NCBI GenBank assembly: GCA_963693085.1
Contig: OY856409.1
Location: 1,337,614,915 to 1,337,678,914 of the forward strand
Length of the DNA: 64,000 nucleotides
Direction of reading: 5' to 3'
From: Alisma plantago-aquatica
Lineage: Eukaryota; Streptophyta; Magnoliopsida; Alismatales; Alismataceae
Shown here: positions 33,545-46,118 of the stretch, piece after piece
Numbering within the stretch: the first letter of the stretch is position 1
How the letters are laid out: each line of letters opens with the position of its first letter
Notes under the pieces: generated by a model
Seen by the model: the letters and a program-made list of their open reading frames with translations, nothing else
Databases searched by the model: none
Told to the model about the DNA's origin: nothing
Position numbers and translations under genes: made by a program

Positions 33545-35309
33545 TGATAATCGTCGTTTTGCACTATCAATCACTAACATGATTAATCCTAGAGTTTAAA
33601 CTTTTTTTACTTCCGGTTTTAAGGGTAGTATAAAGGGTCGATCCCACAGGACAACTTTAGAGATTGTTTCTTTATTCCCAATTATTTTTGAAGGATTATT
33701 TTGTTATTTTTTTTTTGTATTTTTAGAACAGAAAATAAAAGTCGGGTTTGGGGGTTGATGATTACACTAAGGAATGAAAGAAAAAATGCACTAACAAGAA
33801 TTAACATGCACAAGGAAAAAATAAAAAGATTGTAAACACAAGCAAATTAAATGAATGGAAGACTAAGAATTAAAGGAAACAAAGGCAAACAAGAATTCGG
33901 TGATTGAAATCAAGAGAAGGGAATCGAGGCTCGTAGGGGTTTTCACCACCTTAGCCTAGGTGATAGCAACTAAATCTTAACGGACGATTCGATGAAGGCT
34001 TGCGAATTTTAAACTCACAAAAGAGAAACTCCACATGAGCCCATTGGTCCTGGTGCTCATGCTTCCTAGTTTATCATCCTAAGAGACGAAAATCCACGGT
34101 CATATCAAAACGTCTATGTAATCGATTTTATTGTTCTAAATCCGGATTTCCATGGTCATATCCATCCGGATTAACATACGATCCGAAGATCAATCAAGTA
34201 AAATCGATTACCATCTAATCGTACGAGATTAAGTTGCTAAAACCATGGCTAAGGGGTTATTCCCCTTGCCCCGATAAGAAACTACTCACACATGGAAAAA
34301 TAGGAGACGGAGGAAGAAAGTTCAAAAGTCATAGTCTAGCCCAAAAATCAGGAGATGAATCCTTATGCTAGAGTCAATGAAATGGCTTAGCCCTTTGTTC
34401 CTTGCTCCAAAAATAAGTGTGAAGAAAAGAAGATTAAGGAAAAGCGAGAAGATGAGACAAGAACAAGGTTGGAAGAATGTGCTTGAAGTAAAACTATTTT
34501 ATTGCATAAAAGAAAAGGATTACACTATTGCTTGCTGCAGAATTCCGAAAAATACAAGAAAATCCAAGATGCCTTGAGGAGGAGGAAGTGCCCCTCCTTT
34601 TATAGGAGAAGGAGGGGGGTATACATTAGGTTTAGGAAAAAAAGAAATGGCCGCCGGCGGCTGCCAACTTTCTAGATCTAGTCAATAGAGGAAACAATTG
34701 ATTTCTTTGCATCCCTTTTGCATTAATTTCCCGCAACAGCAGTTTCGAGCGTATTTTTGGGTCAGTCAAATATTCAGAAGCGGCCCGAAAATATATTTTT
34801 CCTGTAGATAATTGAATTATCTTTCCAACGCATACTTGCACAATAAATTCCGCCTTGGGATGTGGGAGTTATACCAATTTTGGTGAAAGGTATATACTGA
34901 AATCAGATTCTGCGGGAAAACGTAGTGCTACTTTCACTGGTTAATTGCGCAGCCAAATAAACACCAAAATTGCCGCAAAATATGTCTTTTTTGTAGCCAA
35001 TAAAATTCTCTTTTCATTCCATACTTTATCTTAAAATTGCTCCTTTAGACGCAAAAGATATGACTATTTTGGTGACGAGTATCTCAGGCACTGCGGGAAT
35101 ATTTGAAAGCCTCATATCTTCATCTTTTATTTTCTCAATTTAATTACTGAGATAATTCCTGAAAATTAAGAAAAATATCATACAAATTCAGGAAAAAATA
35201 TCAAGAAGATAAAAGTGCTATTTATTTTTGAATTAACTAAAATTAACAAAAAAGTCCTAATTAATTATTCTAAATGAAGCAAAAATAAGAGATGAATATG
35301 CATTCATCA
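33545..35309 (-). repeat. Athila 3' LTR
   Basis: 1765 bp; on the minus strand TGATGAATGCATATTC to ACGACGATTATCA. A TATA box CTATAAAAGG lies at 34597-34606 (minus). It differs from the 5' LTR at about 17 positions, mostly transitions plus homopolymer length. Confidence 0.93.
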
Positions 35310-36547
35310 AAATACCCCAAACTTAAACTTTGCTCGTCCCGAGCAACATTAAAATCAAGAAATACTTTCAAGATATACTCTCAAACTATCATCCTCACTC
35401 TCCTAATAACCACTTGATTCCTTCCACCAAATATGGCCAAGCGACCCTGACTTCCTGAATTCACGAAAAGTGACTTTTACATTTCTACTTCACAAACTTG
35501 CATTTATTCAAGACCTGCAATAAAACAGATTTTCATTTCACCTTTGCATTTGGTACTCCATTTTTTTTTTAAATTTTACAGAAGAACAGGGCTGATTTGG
35601 ATAGTTGGGGTTTTTTTAGTTTTCCCCTGGGTAGAAAATTGGAGTGAAGGAGGTATGGAAGAAGGACAGTCTCTCCTCTATTCGACTCGAGACTTTTTTA
35701 TTTAGTGGACATGCAGTTACATTGACCGCATTTTTTCTTTGATTTTTGGTGATACACCCAATTGCGTGGGTATGGAAGAAGCGAAAGAGGGGGAAGGGGT
35801 GCCACCCCAAACTTAGCCTTTTTGGCATTATTGACTTTTTTTTTTTGACGAATGGAAAGATTTGGAAGTGGTAGAAGAAGAGTAGAAGAGGCTGTTCTTG
35901 TGTAACTTTTTTTTTCATCTTTTTTTTTAGGAGTACCATGCATTGGTTCAACTATTACCGAATCATGCAAAAAATTAAGAAAATTTATACAAGTTGTACA
36001 TGATAAGAAAGCATCACTCTTGAATCCTATCAGTCCTCTATGGCTTGCCATCATTTCCAAGGAGTGATTATTATTTGAGGTCCTAAGTGACAGGAGGATT
36101 TCTAGTCATGAAAGTTTCAAAATTTTAGTTGCAAGGAAGTTACATCATTAAGGGGAGTATTTTGACAAATGATCATATCAAGGCCGACTAGATATGGGCC
36201 AATTGTACTATGAAAAGAAAGAAAGAAAAAACTACATGCAAAAAGTAAAAGAAAAGATACTAAAAGGTGAAGAAAAAAAAGGGGTGGAAACGTACCACCC
36301 ATCCCCACCCCGAACTTAAGACGTTGCTCGTCCCGAGCAAAATCAAAATCCGAGATGGGGGAAAAGAACCGTTGTGGTGCAGGATGAAGGACGATGACAG
36401 CAACTCCCCAAAAGAGAAGAACAAAAAACAAAACAAAAAACAAGGGTGATGATATTAGAAAAGAAGGAAAAAAATGCAAATTTTATTTGGGTTGCCTCCC
36501 AAAAAGCGCCAAGTTTTACGTCATGGCCTGACAAGAGATGGATCAGT
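35310..36547 (-). other. Athila 3' non-coding region with repeated hairpins
   Basis: This region lies between the gag-pol stop and the 3' LTR. It has no conserved envelope-like ORF; the 120-codon minus ORF at 36117-36479 is hydrophobic but unmatched. Just after the stop, the minus strand carries GGGAGGCAACCC within TTTTTGGGAGGCAACCCAAA, a motif that recurs after pol in Athila/Tat elements and can fold. The perfect 17-mer TTGCTCGTCCCGAGCAA (7-bp stem, 3-nt loop) occurs twice, 35330-35346 and 36324-36340, each preceded by ACCCC(A/G)AACTTAA. The remainder is homopolymer-rich. Confidence 0.7.
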
Positions 36548-39500
36548 CTATTGGGATTCTGGGGAAGTTGTGGGGTCAAATAGGTTAAGGTCTTTCAAAG
36601 ATGAAAAATTGTTTGAATCTGAAGCGACAAGGTCTTCAGTGGTGATGTATCTTTTAAGTCGGTGGCCATTAACCTTAAACTCACCCAAAACTTTATCCCA
36701 GAGAAGAAAAGAGCCATGAGGATAAGCACACTTGACAATGTAGGGGCCATACCATCTCGACTTGAGTTTTCCAGGGAAAAGTCGTAATCTGGAATTAAAA
36801 ATTAAAACTTGATCCCCTTCTCGGATGTCTTTGCGCTTGATGTGACCATCATGCCACATTTTGGTTCGGTCTTTGTATATTCTTGCGTTTTCATAGGCAC
36901 TCATCCTAAGTTCGTCAAGCTCATTCATTTGGAGAAAACGTTTCTCTCCAGCCATGGAAAGGTCAAAATTCAAACTTTTGATGGCCCAGCTTGCTTTGTG
37001 CTCTAGTTCTATTGGTAAGTGACATGACTTACCGTAGATCAGTCTGAAAGGGGTGGTGCCAATGGGTGTTTTGTAGGCAGTACGATATGCCCACAGGGCA
37101 TCATTGATTTTTAACGCCCAATCTTTCCTAGTGCGACCAACAGTTTTTTCTAAAATTGATTTTATTTGTCTGTTGGATACTTCTACCTGCCCACTGGTCT
37201 GAGGATGGTAAGGAGTGGCAACCTTGTGATAAACCCCGTATTTTTTCAAAAGAGCCTCAAAACTTTTTTCCAAAAAATGGGATCCTTCGTCAGAAATGAC
37301 GGTGCGAGGTACTCCAAATCTAGGAAAAATAACATCTTTAAAAAGTTTCTTAACGGGTTTAGAATCACAAGTTTTAGTAGGTATGGCTTCAACCCACTTT
37401 GACACATAATCGACTGCGACTAAAATGTAAGTAAACCCATAAGAAGAAGGAAATGGGCCCATATAGTCGATCCCCCAAACATCAAAAATCTCTAATTCTT
37501 GCCAAGAGGTAAGAGGCATTTGGTCACGTTTGGAAATATTACCCGTCCTTTGACATTGGTCACATGAAAGAACATAATCATATGAATCTTTGAAGATGGT
37601 GGGCCAAAAGAATCCGCATTGTAGGACTTTCCTAGCCGTCTTTTGGGAACTCATGTGACCACCATAGGGGCCAGAGTGACATTGTTCCAGAATGGCAATG
37701 CTTTCTTCATGGGACACACAACGACGATATAGACCATCGGCGCAAAGTCGAAACAAATAAGGTTCATCCCAATAATAGTTTTTAACATCATGTAAAAATT
37801 TAGCTTTAGAATGTCCCGTATACTCGGGATGCAATACACCTGCAGCTAAATAATTTACAAAATCAGCAAACCAAGGAAATTGGGAGTCAAGTTTGAGCAA
37901 TTGGTCATCGGGTAAGGAGTCATTTATTGGAGATTCATCAATGGGGCTATAGCTAAGTCTGCTCAAGTGGTCAGCCACAACATTTTCAGATCCCTTTTTG
38001 TCTAGGATCTCAAGATCGAATTCCTGCAACAACAAAATCCATCTAATGAGTCTAGGCTTGGCATCTTTTTTGGTCATGAGGTAACGAATAGCTGCATGAT
38101 CAGTGTAAACAACAACCTTTGAACCAACAAGATATGAGCGAAATTTATCGAATGCATAGACAATGGCTAGCATTTCTTTTTCGGTTACTGTGTAATTTTG
38201 CTGAGCCTCATCTAAGGTCTTAGATGCATAATAAATGACATGGTGTTTTTTGTCAATTCTTTGTCCTAAAATGGCACCTACAGCAAAGTCACTAGCATCA
38301 CACATGACTTCAAAGGGTAAGGCCCAGTCAGGAGCACGAATGATGGGGGTGGTGGTGAGAGCCTTTTTCAAACATAAGAAGCTCTCCATGCATGCTGTAT
38401 CAAAATGGAAAGGCACCTCCTTTTGAAGAAGATTAGTGAGAGGTTTTGTAATTTTGGAAAAATCACGAATGAATCGCCGATAAAAACCGGCATGTCCTAA
38501 GAAGGCTCGGATGTCTTTGACTGAAGTGGGAGGGGGAAGCTTGGTGATGACCTCAATCTTGGCTTGGTCAACTTCAATGCCTTGGTTGCTCACCTTATGG
38601 CCCAGAACAATACCCTCTTTGACCATGAAGTGACATTTTTCCCAATTAAGGACTAAATGTGACTCGATGCATCTGTCAAGAACAAGGGAGAGGTTCCCAA
38701 GGCAAGAAGTGAAACTATCTCCATAGACAGAGAAATCGTCCATGAACACCTCCATGACAGTCTCAGTTAACCCTGAAAAAATGGCCGACATACATCTTTG
38801 AAAAGTGGCTGGTGCATTGCACAAGCCAAAGGGCATTCGTCTAAAAGCGTATGTGCCAAAAGGGCATATGAATGTGGTTTTCTCTTGGTCTTCTGGATGA
38901 ATGGGGATTTGGTAAAAACCCGAGTAGCCATCTAAATAACAAAAGTATTGTTGATGAGCTAAACGTTCAAGAACTTGATCAAGGAAGGGAAGAGGGAAGT
39001 GGTCTTTCCTAGTTTCTTTGTTGAGTTTCCTATAGTCAATGCACATCCTCCACCCTGTGACTGTACGGGTGGGGATAAGCTCATTCTTCTCATTCCTAAC
39101 GACTGTGGTCCCACCCTTTTTGGGGACGACCTGGACCGGGCTGACCCAAGGAGAGTCAGAGATGGGGTAGATGATTCCTGCAGTCAAAAGTTTAATCACT
39201 TCAAGACGGACGACTTCCTTCATGTTTGGGTTGAGTTTCCTTTGTGGGTCTCGGGAAGGTTTACTGTTTTCAATCATTGGGATTTTGTGAATGCAAATGG
39301 ATTGATCTATCCCAACCAAGTCCATCATTTTGTACCCTAAGGCTGTTCTCCTTTTCCTAAGTTCTCCCATAAGCATGGTTTCCTGTTCAATGGTAAGATC
39401 AGAATTGATAATAACAGGGCATAATTGTTGTTCATCCAAAAACACATATTTCAGACCTATGGGAAGAGCCTTCATTTCTGGGGCCTTAGGTGATTCAGGT

Positions 39501-42163
39501 TGTTCTTCTATGGTGGAGATCATCTTAAGGTCTTCAATCTCAGCACCTGGAATTTCCTCATAGTTGTCCAAGTGAATCTTAAGTTGATTTGATGGTTCAT
39601 TGTCAAAATCACATTCGGCGGGGATGGTGAGAGCAGTGCATAGGGGGTCATCAACTAATTCCCATTCTTGCCTTAATTGGTTTAATTCATCAATGCAATC
39701 AAGGAGGTAGACTTCTTCCTCAAGGCTAGGTCCCTTCATACTTTCAAACACCCTAAACTCTAGGTTTTGCTTCCCTAGTCTTAACACAATGGTACCAGCC
39801 TCAACATCAATTAAGGCACGAGCAGTGGCTAAGAAGGGACGTCTGAAAATGAGGGGATAGCGTAAATCTTCCTTGATATCCATGATCACAAAATCACAAG
39901 GGACATAAGCATCATTCCCAACTTTAACTGGAATGTCTTCTATGATCCCCATGGGCTTGGTTGTGGATGAGTCTGCCAGTTGAATGGTCATGGCTGTGGG
40001 TAACATATCATTGAATCCCAACCTTTTGCAAAGACTATATGGCATGATGGATATACTAGCTCCTAAATCTGCTAGTCCTTTCCTACAAGCATTGTCACCT
40101 AAGTAACATCCTATTCCAAAAGAACCTGGATCCTTCTGCTTTTTAGGCATCTTACTTAGGATAATGTCAGAGGTAGTTATAGCAAGTTTAACAGTCTCGT
40201 ATTCTTTTGTAACATACTTCCTAGTCAAGAGGGATTTCATATACTTGGACCAGGCGGGCATGTCAGCCAAAGCATCAAGGAAGGGAATGTCGACATGTAT
40301 TTTTTTCATAGCTTCCCTAAACTTCATGAAGCGGGCATCAAGTCTTGTTTGTTTGAGGCGGTCTTGATAGGGAGGTCTGGGTTTGTAAACTGGTTCTTCA
40401 TCTTCCACTTGAGGGGTTTCAGGGATGGATGGTGTAGGTGTGACTTCGGGTTCAACAACCACCATGTCCTCATCCTCGAATTCTAGAGGTGGGTTTGAAG
40501 GTTTTTCTGAAGGGGAAAGGGTGTGCATTTTTCCCGAACGAGTAGAGACTACCTTGAGTTGTTCAGGATGTTTGGGATTGTTTTCAGGTTGTCCCGCAAA
40601 AGTCCCGACAGGAGGTTTTTGTTGGGCAAACAAACGGGCTAACTGTGCGTCAGTTGCCTTTTGATGGGCTTGAATGGACACGAGGGTTTGTGTTATGCTT
40701 GCCCAGTCGGGTTGACTAGGGGGAGGAGGAGGGACGACATTTTGAGGTGGTTGGGGGGGTTGAGGTTGGTTTGGATTTTGGGGTGGAAGGTTTAGGTTTT
40801 GGAATTTTTGGTAGGGTTGTCGATTTTGGTGATTTCCAAAGTTTCTTTGATTGTTGTATGGGAATCCAGGTGGCGGTCGGTTGTGACTTTGAGGGTAGGG
40901 AGGCATTTGTTGAAGTTGGGTGGAGTTCTCGGCGCCTGAAGGGTTCCCATACTGAAAACCAGGATGATTTCTAGGTTGGTTGGGATTGTAGTAACCTTGG
41001 CCTGGTATTGTATGGATCGAATTAAGGTCTTCTGGTTGTTGACCTACTTCAGGTTGCGTGGGCATGTTGTAGAGGTATTTACAGTGGAGGGTGGTATGGT
41101 CGTATCCTTGGCAAATACCGCAAAGGGAATCCATGGCTTTTAGTTGTTGGGGTGACTCCCTAAGGGTGACTAAGGATGACTCTAACCGATCTTGTTTTAA
41201 GGCAATTAATTTTAGGCTTTCCGCTATACTTTGGATATCATTGTTAACTTCTGCCTTGGCTACCTTAAGGATTCCTCCAATCCCTCTTCTAGCCCTTGTT
41301 TCAGAAGCCCGTTTAACGACCTCCCATGCGCTAGTTAAACTTTGATGCATGAAATTTCCTCCAGAGGAGGAGTCAAGAAAAAATTTGGTATCATCATCAA
41401 CACCACGATAGAAAATCTCTATGAGTTGGGCTTGAGAGATGTCATGGTGGGGACACTTCCTAAGTAAATCCTTGAATCTTTTCCAGGATTCACCTAAAGT
41501 TTCTCCTGGGTCCATAGAAAAGTGAGTTATTTGACCCCTAAGTTCATAGGTGAGAGATGGGGGGTAGAATTTTTCAAGGAACTTGTTTTGCAGAATCTCC
41601 CAAGTTGTGACATGTTCCTCACTCTCCATGGTGTTGTACCAACTACTGGCTTGGCCGGAGAGGGAATACTTAAACAACCTAAGGCGGATGGCATCTTCAG
41701 AGACACCTGGGATTTTGTTCAAAGAGCAAAGGTCAATGAACTTCTGAAGGTGATCTTGACAACTTTCCCCATTGTTGCCAGAGAAAGGGTGAGTTTGCAA
41801 CATGGTGATCCATTGTGTTCGGATTTCGAATTGTGGAGCCGTGATATCAGGGGGTATGACAGGATGTTGTGCATAGGCCGTTTTAGGAACAGAAAAGTCT
41901 TTTAACTGTTTTTGTCTTTCGGCTTCCCTCCTATCGGCTTCTATGGTTTCTTGTTCAGCCCTAAAGGCTGCTCGCAAAGCGGCTTCTCTTTCCGCTTGTT
42001 CGGCTTGGATGAGCTCTCTTTGAGCTGCGAGAGCTTGGTCGATTCTACGGGCGACCTCGTCTTCATTCATTGTTGCTAGATTTTGACGGTTTCGACGATG
42101 AAAGGTCCTTTCTATTTCCGGATCGAACGGTTGGAAATCGTCATTCGGGCGTCGCATGCACAA
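36548..42163 (-). CDS. Athila gag-pol polyprotein (1871 aa, intact)
   Basis: The order is an N-terminal coiled, Glu/Gln-rich region (35-95), gag core (~120-290), CCHC knuckle [14 protein letters not shown] (348-361), a Pro/Gln-rich linker (370-490), protease with [11 protein letters not shown] (698-708; DLGA is normal in Athila), reverse transcriptase (~1000-1180, FMDD at 1140-1143), RNase H (~1285-1400, [11 protein letters not shown]), the integrase HHCC finger (H1496, H1503, C1534, C1537), integrase D1566, D1625, E1661 and a C-terminal domain to ~1840. All catalytic motifs look intact. It would build the particle, copy RNA to DNA and integrate it. The start could also be Met32 (MNEDEVARR). 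Gag and pol share one frame, as in many Athila elements. Confidence 0.95.
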   Translation of the reverse strand: MCMRRPNDDFQPFDPEIERTFHRRNRQNLATMNEDEVARRIDQALAAQRELIQAEQAEREAALRAAFRAEQETIEADRREAERQKQLKDFSVPKTAYAQHPVIPPDITAPQFEIRTQWITMLQTHPFSGNNGESCQDHLQKFIDLCSLNKIPGVSEDAIRLRLFKYSLSGQASSWYNTMESEEHVTTWEILQNKFLEKFYPPSLTYELRGQITHFSMDPGETLGESWKRFKDLLRKCPHHDISQAQLIEIFYRGVDDDTKFFLDSSSGGNFMHQSLTSAWEVVKRASETRARRGIGGILKVAKAEVNNDIQSIAESLKLIALKQDRLESSLVTLRESPQQLKAMDSLCGICQGYDHTTLHCKYLYNMPTQPEVGQQPEDLNSIHTIPGQGYYNPNQPRNHPGFQYGNPSGAENSTQLQQMPPYPQSHNRPPPGFPYNNQRNFGNHQNRQPYQKFQNLNLPPQNPNQPQPPQPPQNVVPPPPPSQPDWASITQTLVSIQAHQKATDAQLARLFAQQKPPVGTFAGQPENNPKHPEQLKVVSTRSGKMHTLSPSEKPSNPPLEFEDEDMVVVEPEVTPTPSIPETPQVEDEEPVYKPRPPYQDRLKQTRLDARFMKFREAMKKIHVDIPFLDALADMPAWSKYMKSLLTRKYVTKEYETVKLAITTSDIILSKMPKKQKDPGSFGIGCYLGDNACRKGLADLGASISIMPYSLCKRLGFNDMLPTAMTIQLADSSTTKPMGIIEDIPVKVGNDAYVPCDFVIMDIKEDLRYPLIFRRPFLATARALIDVEAGTIVLRLGKQNLEFRVFESMKGPSLEEEVYLLDCIDELNQLRQEWELVDDPLCTALTIPAECDFDNEPSNQLKIHLDNYEEIPGAEIEDLKMISTIEEQPESPKAPEMKALPIGLKYVFLDEQQLCPVIINSDLTIEQETMLMGELRKRRTALGYKMMDLVGIDQSICIHKIPMIENSKPSRDPQRKLNPNMKEVVRLEVIKLLTAGIIYPISDSPWVSPVQVVPKKGGTTVVRNEKNELIPTRTVTGWRMCIDYRKLNKETRKDHFPLPFLDQVLERLAHQQYFCYLDGYSGFYQIPIHPEDQEKTTFICPFGTYAFRRMPFGLCNAPATFQRCMSAIFSGLTETVMEVFMDDFSVYGDSFTSCLGNLSLVLDRCIESHLVLNWEKCHFMVKEGIVLGHKVSNQGIEVDQAKIEVITKLPPPTSVKDIRAFLGHAGFYRRFIRDFSKITKPLTNLLQKEVPFHFDTACMESFLCLKKALTTTPIIRAPDWALPFEVMCDASDFAVGAILGQRIDKKHHVIYYASKTLDEAQQNYTVTEKEMLAIVYAFDKFRSYLVGSKVVVYTDHAAIRYLMTKKDAKPRLIRWILLLQEFDLEILDKKGSENVVADHLSRLSYSPIDESPINDSLPDDQLLKLDSQFPWFADFVNYLAAGVLHPEYTGHSKAKFLHDVKNYYWDEPYLFRLCADGLYRRCVSHEESIAILEQCHSGPYGGHMSSQKTARKVLQCGFFWPTIFKDSYDYVLSCDQCQRTGNISKRDQMPLTSWQELEIFDVWGIDYMGPFPSSYGFTYILVAVDYVSKWVEAIPTKTCDSKPVKKLFKDVIFPRFGVPRTVISDEGSHFLEKSFEALLKKYGVYHKVATPYHPQTSGQVEVSNRQIKSILEKTVGRTRKDWALKINDALWAYRTAYKTPIGTTPFRLIYGKSCHLPIELEHKASWAIKSLNFDLSMAGEKRFLQMNELDELRMSAYENARIYKDRTKMWHDGHIKRKDIREGDQVLIFNSRLRLFPGKLKSRWYGPYIVKCAYPHGSFLLWDKVLGEFKVNGHRLKRYITTEDLVASDSNNFSSLKDLNLFDPTTSPESQ

Positions 42164-42318
42164 ATAAAGCAGTTAATCGTGTGCAGAAAAAACGGACTGC
42201 CGGAATGGAAACTCGGCAGAAAGAGGAGTACACTTCCGGAATGTTACTCGGAAGGTATGAAAAAAGAAAAAAAAGTTTTTCAAAAATTTTTGGGGGTTCG
42301 AAGAAAACAATCCGTTGT

Positions 42319-42337
42319 CCCCGGCAACGGCGCCAAA
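42319..42337 (-). promoter_or_regulatory. Athila primer binding site
   Basis: The minus strand reads TTTGGCGCCGTTGCCGGGG directly after the 5' LTR end. It differs from the TGGTATCAGAGC site of every other LTR element here. Plant Athila elements use this form, usually attributed to tRNA-Asp. Confidence 0.85.
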
Positions 42338-42338
42338 T

Positions 42339-44102
42339 TGATAATCGTCGTTGTGCACTATCAATCACTAAGATGATTAATCCTAGAGTTTAAACCTTTT
42401 TTACTTCCGGTTTTAAGGGTAGTATAAATGGTCGATCCCACAGGACAACTTTAGAGATTGTTTCTTTATTCCCAATTATTTTTGAAGGATTATTTTGTTA
42501 TTTTTTTTGTATTTTTAGAACAGAAAATAAAAGTCGGGTTTGGGGGTTGATGATTACACTAAGGAATGAAAGAAAAAATGCACTAACAAGAATTAACATG
42601 CACAAGGAAAAAATAAAAAAGATTGTAAACACAAGCAAATTAAATGAATGGAAGACTAAGAATTAAAGGAAACAAAGGCAAACAAGAATTCGGTGATTGA
42701 AATCAAGAGAAGGGAATCGAGGCTCGTAGGGGTTTTCACCACCTTAGCCTAGGTGATAGCAACTAAATCTTAACGGACGATTCGATGAAGGCTTGCGAAT
42801 TTTAAACTCACAAAAGAGAAACTCCACATGAGCCCATTGGTCCTGGTGCTCATGCTTCCTAGTTTATCATCCTAAGAGACGAAAATCCACGGTCATATCA
42901 AAACGTCTATGTAATCGATTTTATTGTTCTAAATCCGGATTTCCATGGTCATATCCATCCGGATTAACATACGATCCGAAGATCAATCAAGTAAAATCGA
43001 TTACCATCTAATCGTATGAGATTAAGTTGCTAAAACCATGGCTAAGGGGTTATTCCCCTTGTCCCGATAAGAAACTACTCACACATGGAAAAATAGGAGA
43101 CGGAGGAAGAAAGTTCAAAAGCCATAGTCTAGCCCAAAAATCAGGAGATGAATCCTTATGCTAGAGTCAATGAAATGGCTTAGCCCTTTGTTCCTTGCTC
43201 CAAAAATAAGTGTGAAGAAAAGAAGATTAAGGAAAAGCGAGAAGATGAGACAAGAACAAGGTTGGAAGAATGTGTTTGAAGTAAAACTATTTTATTGCAT
43301 AAAAGAAAAGGATTACACTATTGCTTGCTGCAGAATTCCGAAAAATACAAGAAAATCCAAGATGCCTTGAGGAGGAGGAAGTGCCCCTCCTTTTATAGGA
43401 GAAGGAGGGGGGTATACATTAAGTTTAGGGAAAAAAGAAATGGCCGCCAGCGGCTGCCAACTTTCTAGATCTAGTCAATAGAGGAAACAATTGATTTCTT
43501 TGCATCCCTTTTGCATTAATTTCCCGCAACAGCAGTTTCGAGCGTATTTTTGGGTCAGTCAAATATTCAGAAGTGGCCCGAAAATATATTTTTCCTGTAG
43601 ATAATTGAATTATCTTTCCAACGCATACTTGCACAATAAATTCCGCCTTGGGATGTGGGAGTTATACCAATTTTGGTGAAAGGTATATACTGAAATCAGA
43701 TTCTGCGGGAAAACGTAGTGCTACTTTCACTGGTTAATTGCGCAGCCAAATAAATACCAAAATTGCCGCAAAATATGTCTTTTTTGTAGCCAATAAAATT
43801 CTCTTTTCATTCCATACTTTATCTTAAAATTTCTCCTTTAGACGCAAAAGATATGGCTATTTTGGTGACGAGTATCTCAGGCACTGCGGGAATATTTGAA
43901 AGCCTCATATCTTCATCTTTTATTTTCTCAATTTAATTACTGAGATAATTCCTGAAAATTAAGAAAAATATCATACAAATTCAGGAAAAAATATCAAGAA
44001 GATAAAAGTGCTATTTATTTTTGAATTAACTAAAATTAACAAAAAAGTCCTAATTAATTATTCTAAATGAAGCAAAAATAAGAGATGAATATGCATTCAT
44101 CA
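42339..44102 (-). repeat. Athila 5' LTR
   Basis: 1764 bp with the same ends as the 3' LTR. A TATA box lies at about 43389-43398 (minus, CTATAAAAGG), and the leader runs to the gag-pol start at 42163. The 5'-leader ORFs here are shadows of LTR sequence. Confidence 0.93.
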
Positions 44103-44691
44103 CATACCCCTAAATAGCCCACACATCTCTTTACTGCTTAAAACCCTAGTTTTGTGCTTGCTTAGCTTAATTAGTTCTTTTCTTGCTTAGTTAGCTTCTT
44201 GCCTTGCTCTTGCCTTGTTTATGCTAGTTTAGTTATTTAGTTGTTCTTTTGCTTCTCTATTTCTTGCCTTAGTGTAAATTGCCTTTTCCTACCTAGATTA
44301 ATCCTTTCTTGCTTTCTTAGCCTTAATCTAGTCTAGGGTTAACGTAGATTTCATTCTTGCCTTTAATTGCTTGCTTGTTTATCCTTAGTTTAACAATTAA
44401 AACAACATTTAAACCCTTAACCCTAGTCTCCGCAGTAGGAACCTAGCTAAACTAACCTAGCTCTAGCGCCCCCTATTTTCCCTGTGGATCGACCCTTTAC
44501 TTGCCACCTCCCTATACTACGACACGACCCCGTGCGCTTGCGGGTGTAGTGTTTTAGTAGACGTAGGTAGCTAGTTTAGGTTTTATAAATTTTGAAAGCA
44601 AACCCCCATCCACCGTGCATTCCAACCTCATGGGGCGCATCTATTCTATCGAGTAGTGTGTTAGCACCACTGGCGGAGATGCACCACAGAG

Positions 44692-45586
44692 ACACTTCCA
44701 AATGAAGGATCTAGGTAAACTGAGATACTTTCTGGGCATTGAGGTACTTAGATCTCATGTAGGTGTCAATCTATCTCAAAGGAAATATGTGCTTGACTTA
44801 CTACAGGAGACAGACATGATTGAATCTAAACCAGTATCTACTCCCATGGATTATCACATCAAGGAAACGGTTGATGATGTTGAGTACTCAGATCCAGGAT
44901 ATTAGAGGAGAATAGTTGGCAAGCTAATATATCTGTCTGTTACACGACCTGATATTTCTTTTAGTGTAGGCATCGTGAGTCAGCATATGCACTCACCACG
45001 ACAGTCACACTGGACAACAGTTTGCCGGATTTTGAGATATCTGAAGAGTGCTCATGGTAAAGGGATCACATATTCTAAGACCAAGGTGCCTCCATCTACT
45101 TTGACTCTCACAGGGTATTCGGATGCAGATTGGGCTGGTGATCATACTGATAGAAGGTCTACATCATGCTATTGTACTTTCCTAGGTGATCATTTGATTA
45201 CTTGGAAAAGCAAAAAACAACATGTGGTAGCTAGATCTAGCACTGAGGCTGAATATCATGCTATGGCCCATGCATGTTGTGAACTACAATGGGTCAAATA
45301 TGTTCTTTCTGAGTTGAAAATTACTATTATGTCTTCTACGAAGCTCAAATGTGACAACCAGTCTGCTATACACATTGCCAGGAATCCAATCTTTCATGAG
45401 CGTACAAAACATATAGAAGTTGATTGCCATTTTATTCGTGATCAAATCAAAGATGGCACTATTGTGACGCCATACGTCAAGTCTGAAGATCAACTGGCAG
45501 ATATCTTGACAAAGCCTTTGGGTTCGGAAGCTTTTCAGAGATTATGTAGCAAGCTAGGCATACACGATGTGTACTCTCCATCTTGA
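44692..45586 (+). pseudogene. Copia reverse transcriptase C-part and RNase H, copy 2
   Basis: It resumes with FQMKDLGKLRYFLGIEVL right of the solo LTR. After a TAG (44905-44907, TAC in copy 1) it runs through the RT thumb. RNase H (SDADWAGDHTDRRS, RSSTEAEYHAM) then stays open for 203 codons to DVYSPS and a stop just before the polypurine tract. TGA 13568 of copy 1 is TGG here. It would complete the pol polyprotein with 29951-31802. Confidence 0.87.
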
Positions 45587-45593
45587 GGGGGAG

Positions 45594-46118
45594 TGTGAAA
45601 CAACCTGCATCCCCGTCGATACTATCGACAGGAGGTCATTGGTATCGACAGAGTCACAACAACAGAACATCATTCTATCGATACCATCGACAAACGAACA
45701 ATGGCGGAAATCAGCAATCTGCCTCCTGGTTCTATCTTTATTATATTATTTGTTTTATTGTTTTTCTATTATGTTCTCCTTTGTACCTCAATGTATCTTA
45801 CCCTAATATATAAAAAGAAGAGAGACATCTATTTCCCTCTTACGCAAGCTGCACCTAGCAGCCACAAACATCATTTGTCTCCCTTCTCTCTCATTCACAT
45901 GGTATCAGAGCGGACCCCATGAGACAAGTGTGAGGACCACACCCTACCTAAATAAAAAAAAGAAACAAGTGCAAGCACACAAAAGTGGCTGCACTTGAGG
46001 GGGGATGTTAGAATAGTCCCATACCGCTGAGCTCTAGGGAGGTCCTGTAACTTATAAGGTGTGTGGTCCCTTCACCCATTGCCAATTGGTTTTGGGTTGA
46101 ATACCACACATTCTAATA
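45594..46118 (+). repeat. Copia 2 3' LTR, composite
   Basis: It follows TTGAGGGGGAG. Composite layout as elsewhere: TGTGAAAC...ATTCACA, primer-site copy, purine tract, TGTTAGAAT...TTCTAATA. Like the 3' LTR of copy 1, it lacks the ~20-bp block of the 5' LTRs and has AGT after TGTTAGAAT. Confidence 0.8.

Larger units (their letters stand above)
33545..44102 (-). mobile_element. Athila-type Ty3/gypsy retrotransposon, complete, young
   Basis: 10,558 bp on the minus strand, flanked by CATAC on both sides (33540-33544, 44103-44107). LTRs 33545-35309 and 42339-44102 are ~99% identical by eye. The primer site TTTGGCGCCGTTGCCGGGG (minus, 42319-42337) is the form seen in Athila elements. One uninterrupted 1871-codon gag-pol ORF is followed by ~1.2 kb without an envelope-like ORF. 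The ORF, primer site, polypurine tract (TTTGGGGTATTT) and both LTRs are intact, so it may be autonomous. Confidence 0.92.
31803..44686 (+). mobile_element. solo LTR of an Athila/Tat-like Ty3 element (split by the Athila)
   Basis: The ends are TGATGCAGCC (31803) and GATGCACCA (44686), flanked by CAGAG on both sides (31798-31802, 44687-44691). Without the inner Athila it is about 2.3 kb. It has no primer site, coding region or second LTR copy, so it is a solo LTR, presumably left by LTR-LTR recombination. A TATA box (32561) and the late U5-style phrase CCCTGTGGATCGACCCTTT (~44482), shared with the Athila LTR (CTGTGGGATCGACCCTTTAT on the minus strand), point to a related lineage in plus orientation. 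Confidence 0.78.
27445..46118 (+). mobile_element. Copia LTR retrotransposon, copy 2 (split by nested elements)
   Basis: It consists of 27445-31802 plus 44692-46118 once the solo LTR and its target duplication are removed. It is the same family, the same LARD insertion point and the same flanking CTATT (27440-27444, 46119-46123) as copy 1. Internal similarity to copy 1 is roughly 92-96% depending on region. Four pol stops are shared with copy 1, while others are private (28899, 30148, 30928, 31111, 31510, 31564, all TAG where copy 1 has CAG). Its 5' LTR resembles the 5' LTR of copy 1 more than its own 3' LTR, so the two copies arose by duplication and not by two insertions. Confidence 0.87.

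Noticed and set aside
36117..36479. Envelope-like gene of the Athila element
   Set aside because: The 120-codon hydrophobic ORF arises from T-rich tracts, lacks a signal-peptide/coiled-coil order and is much too short for an Athila envelope-like protein.
36809..42393. Plus-strand ORFs over the Athila gag-pol
   Set aside because: They are antisense shadows of the long minus-strand ORF.
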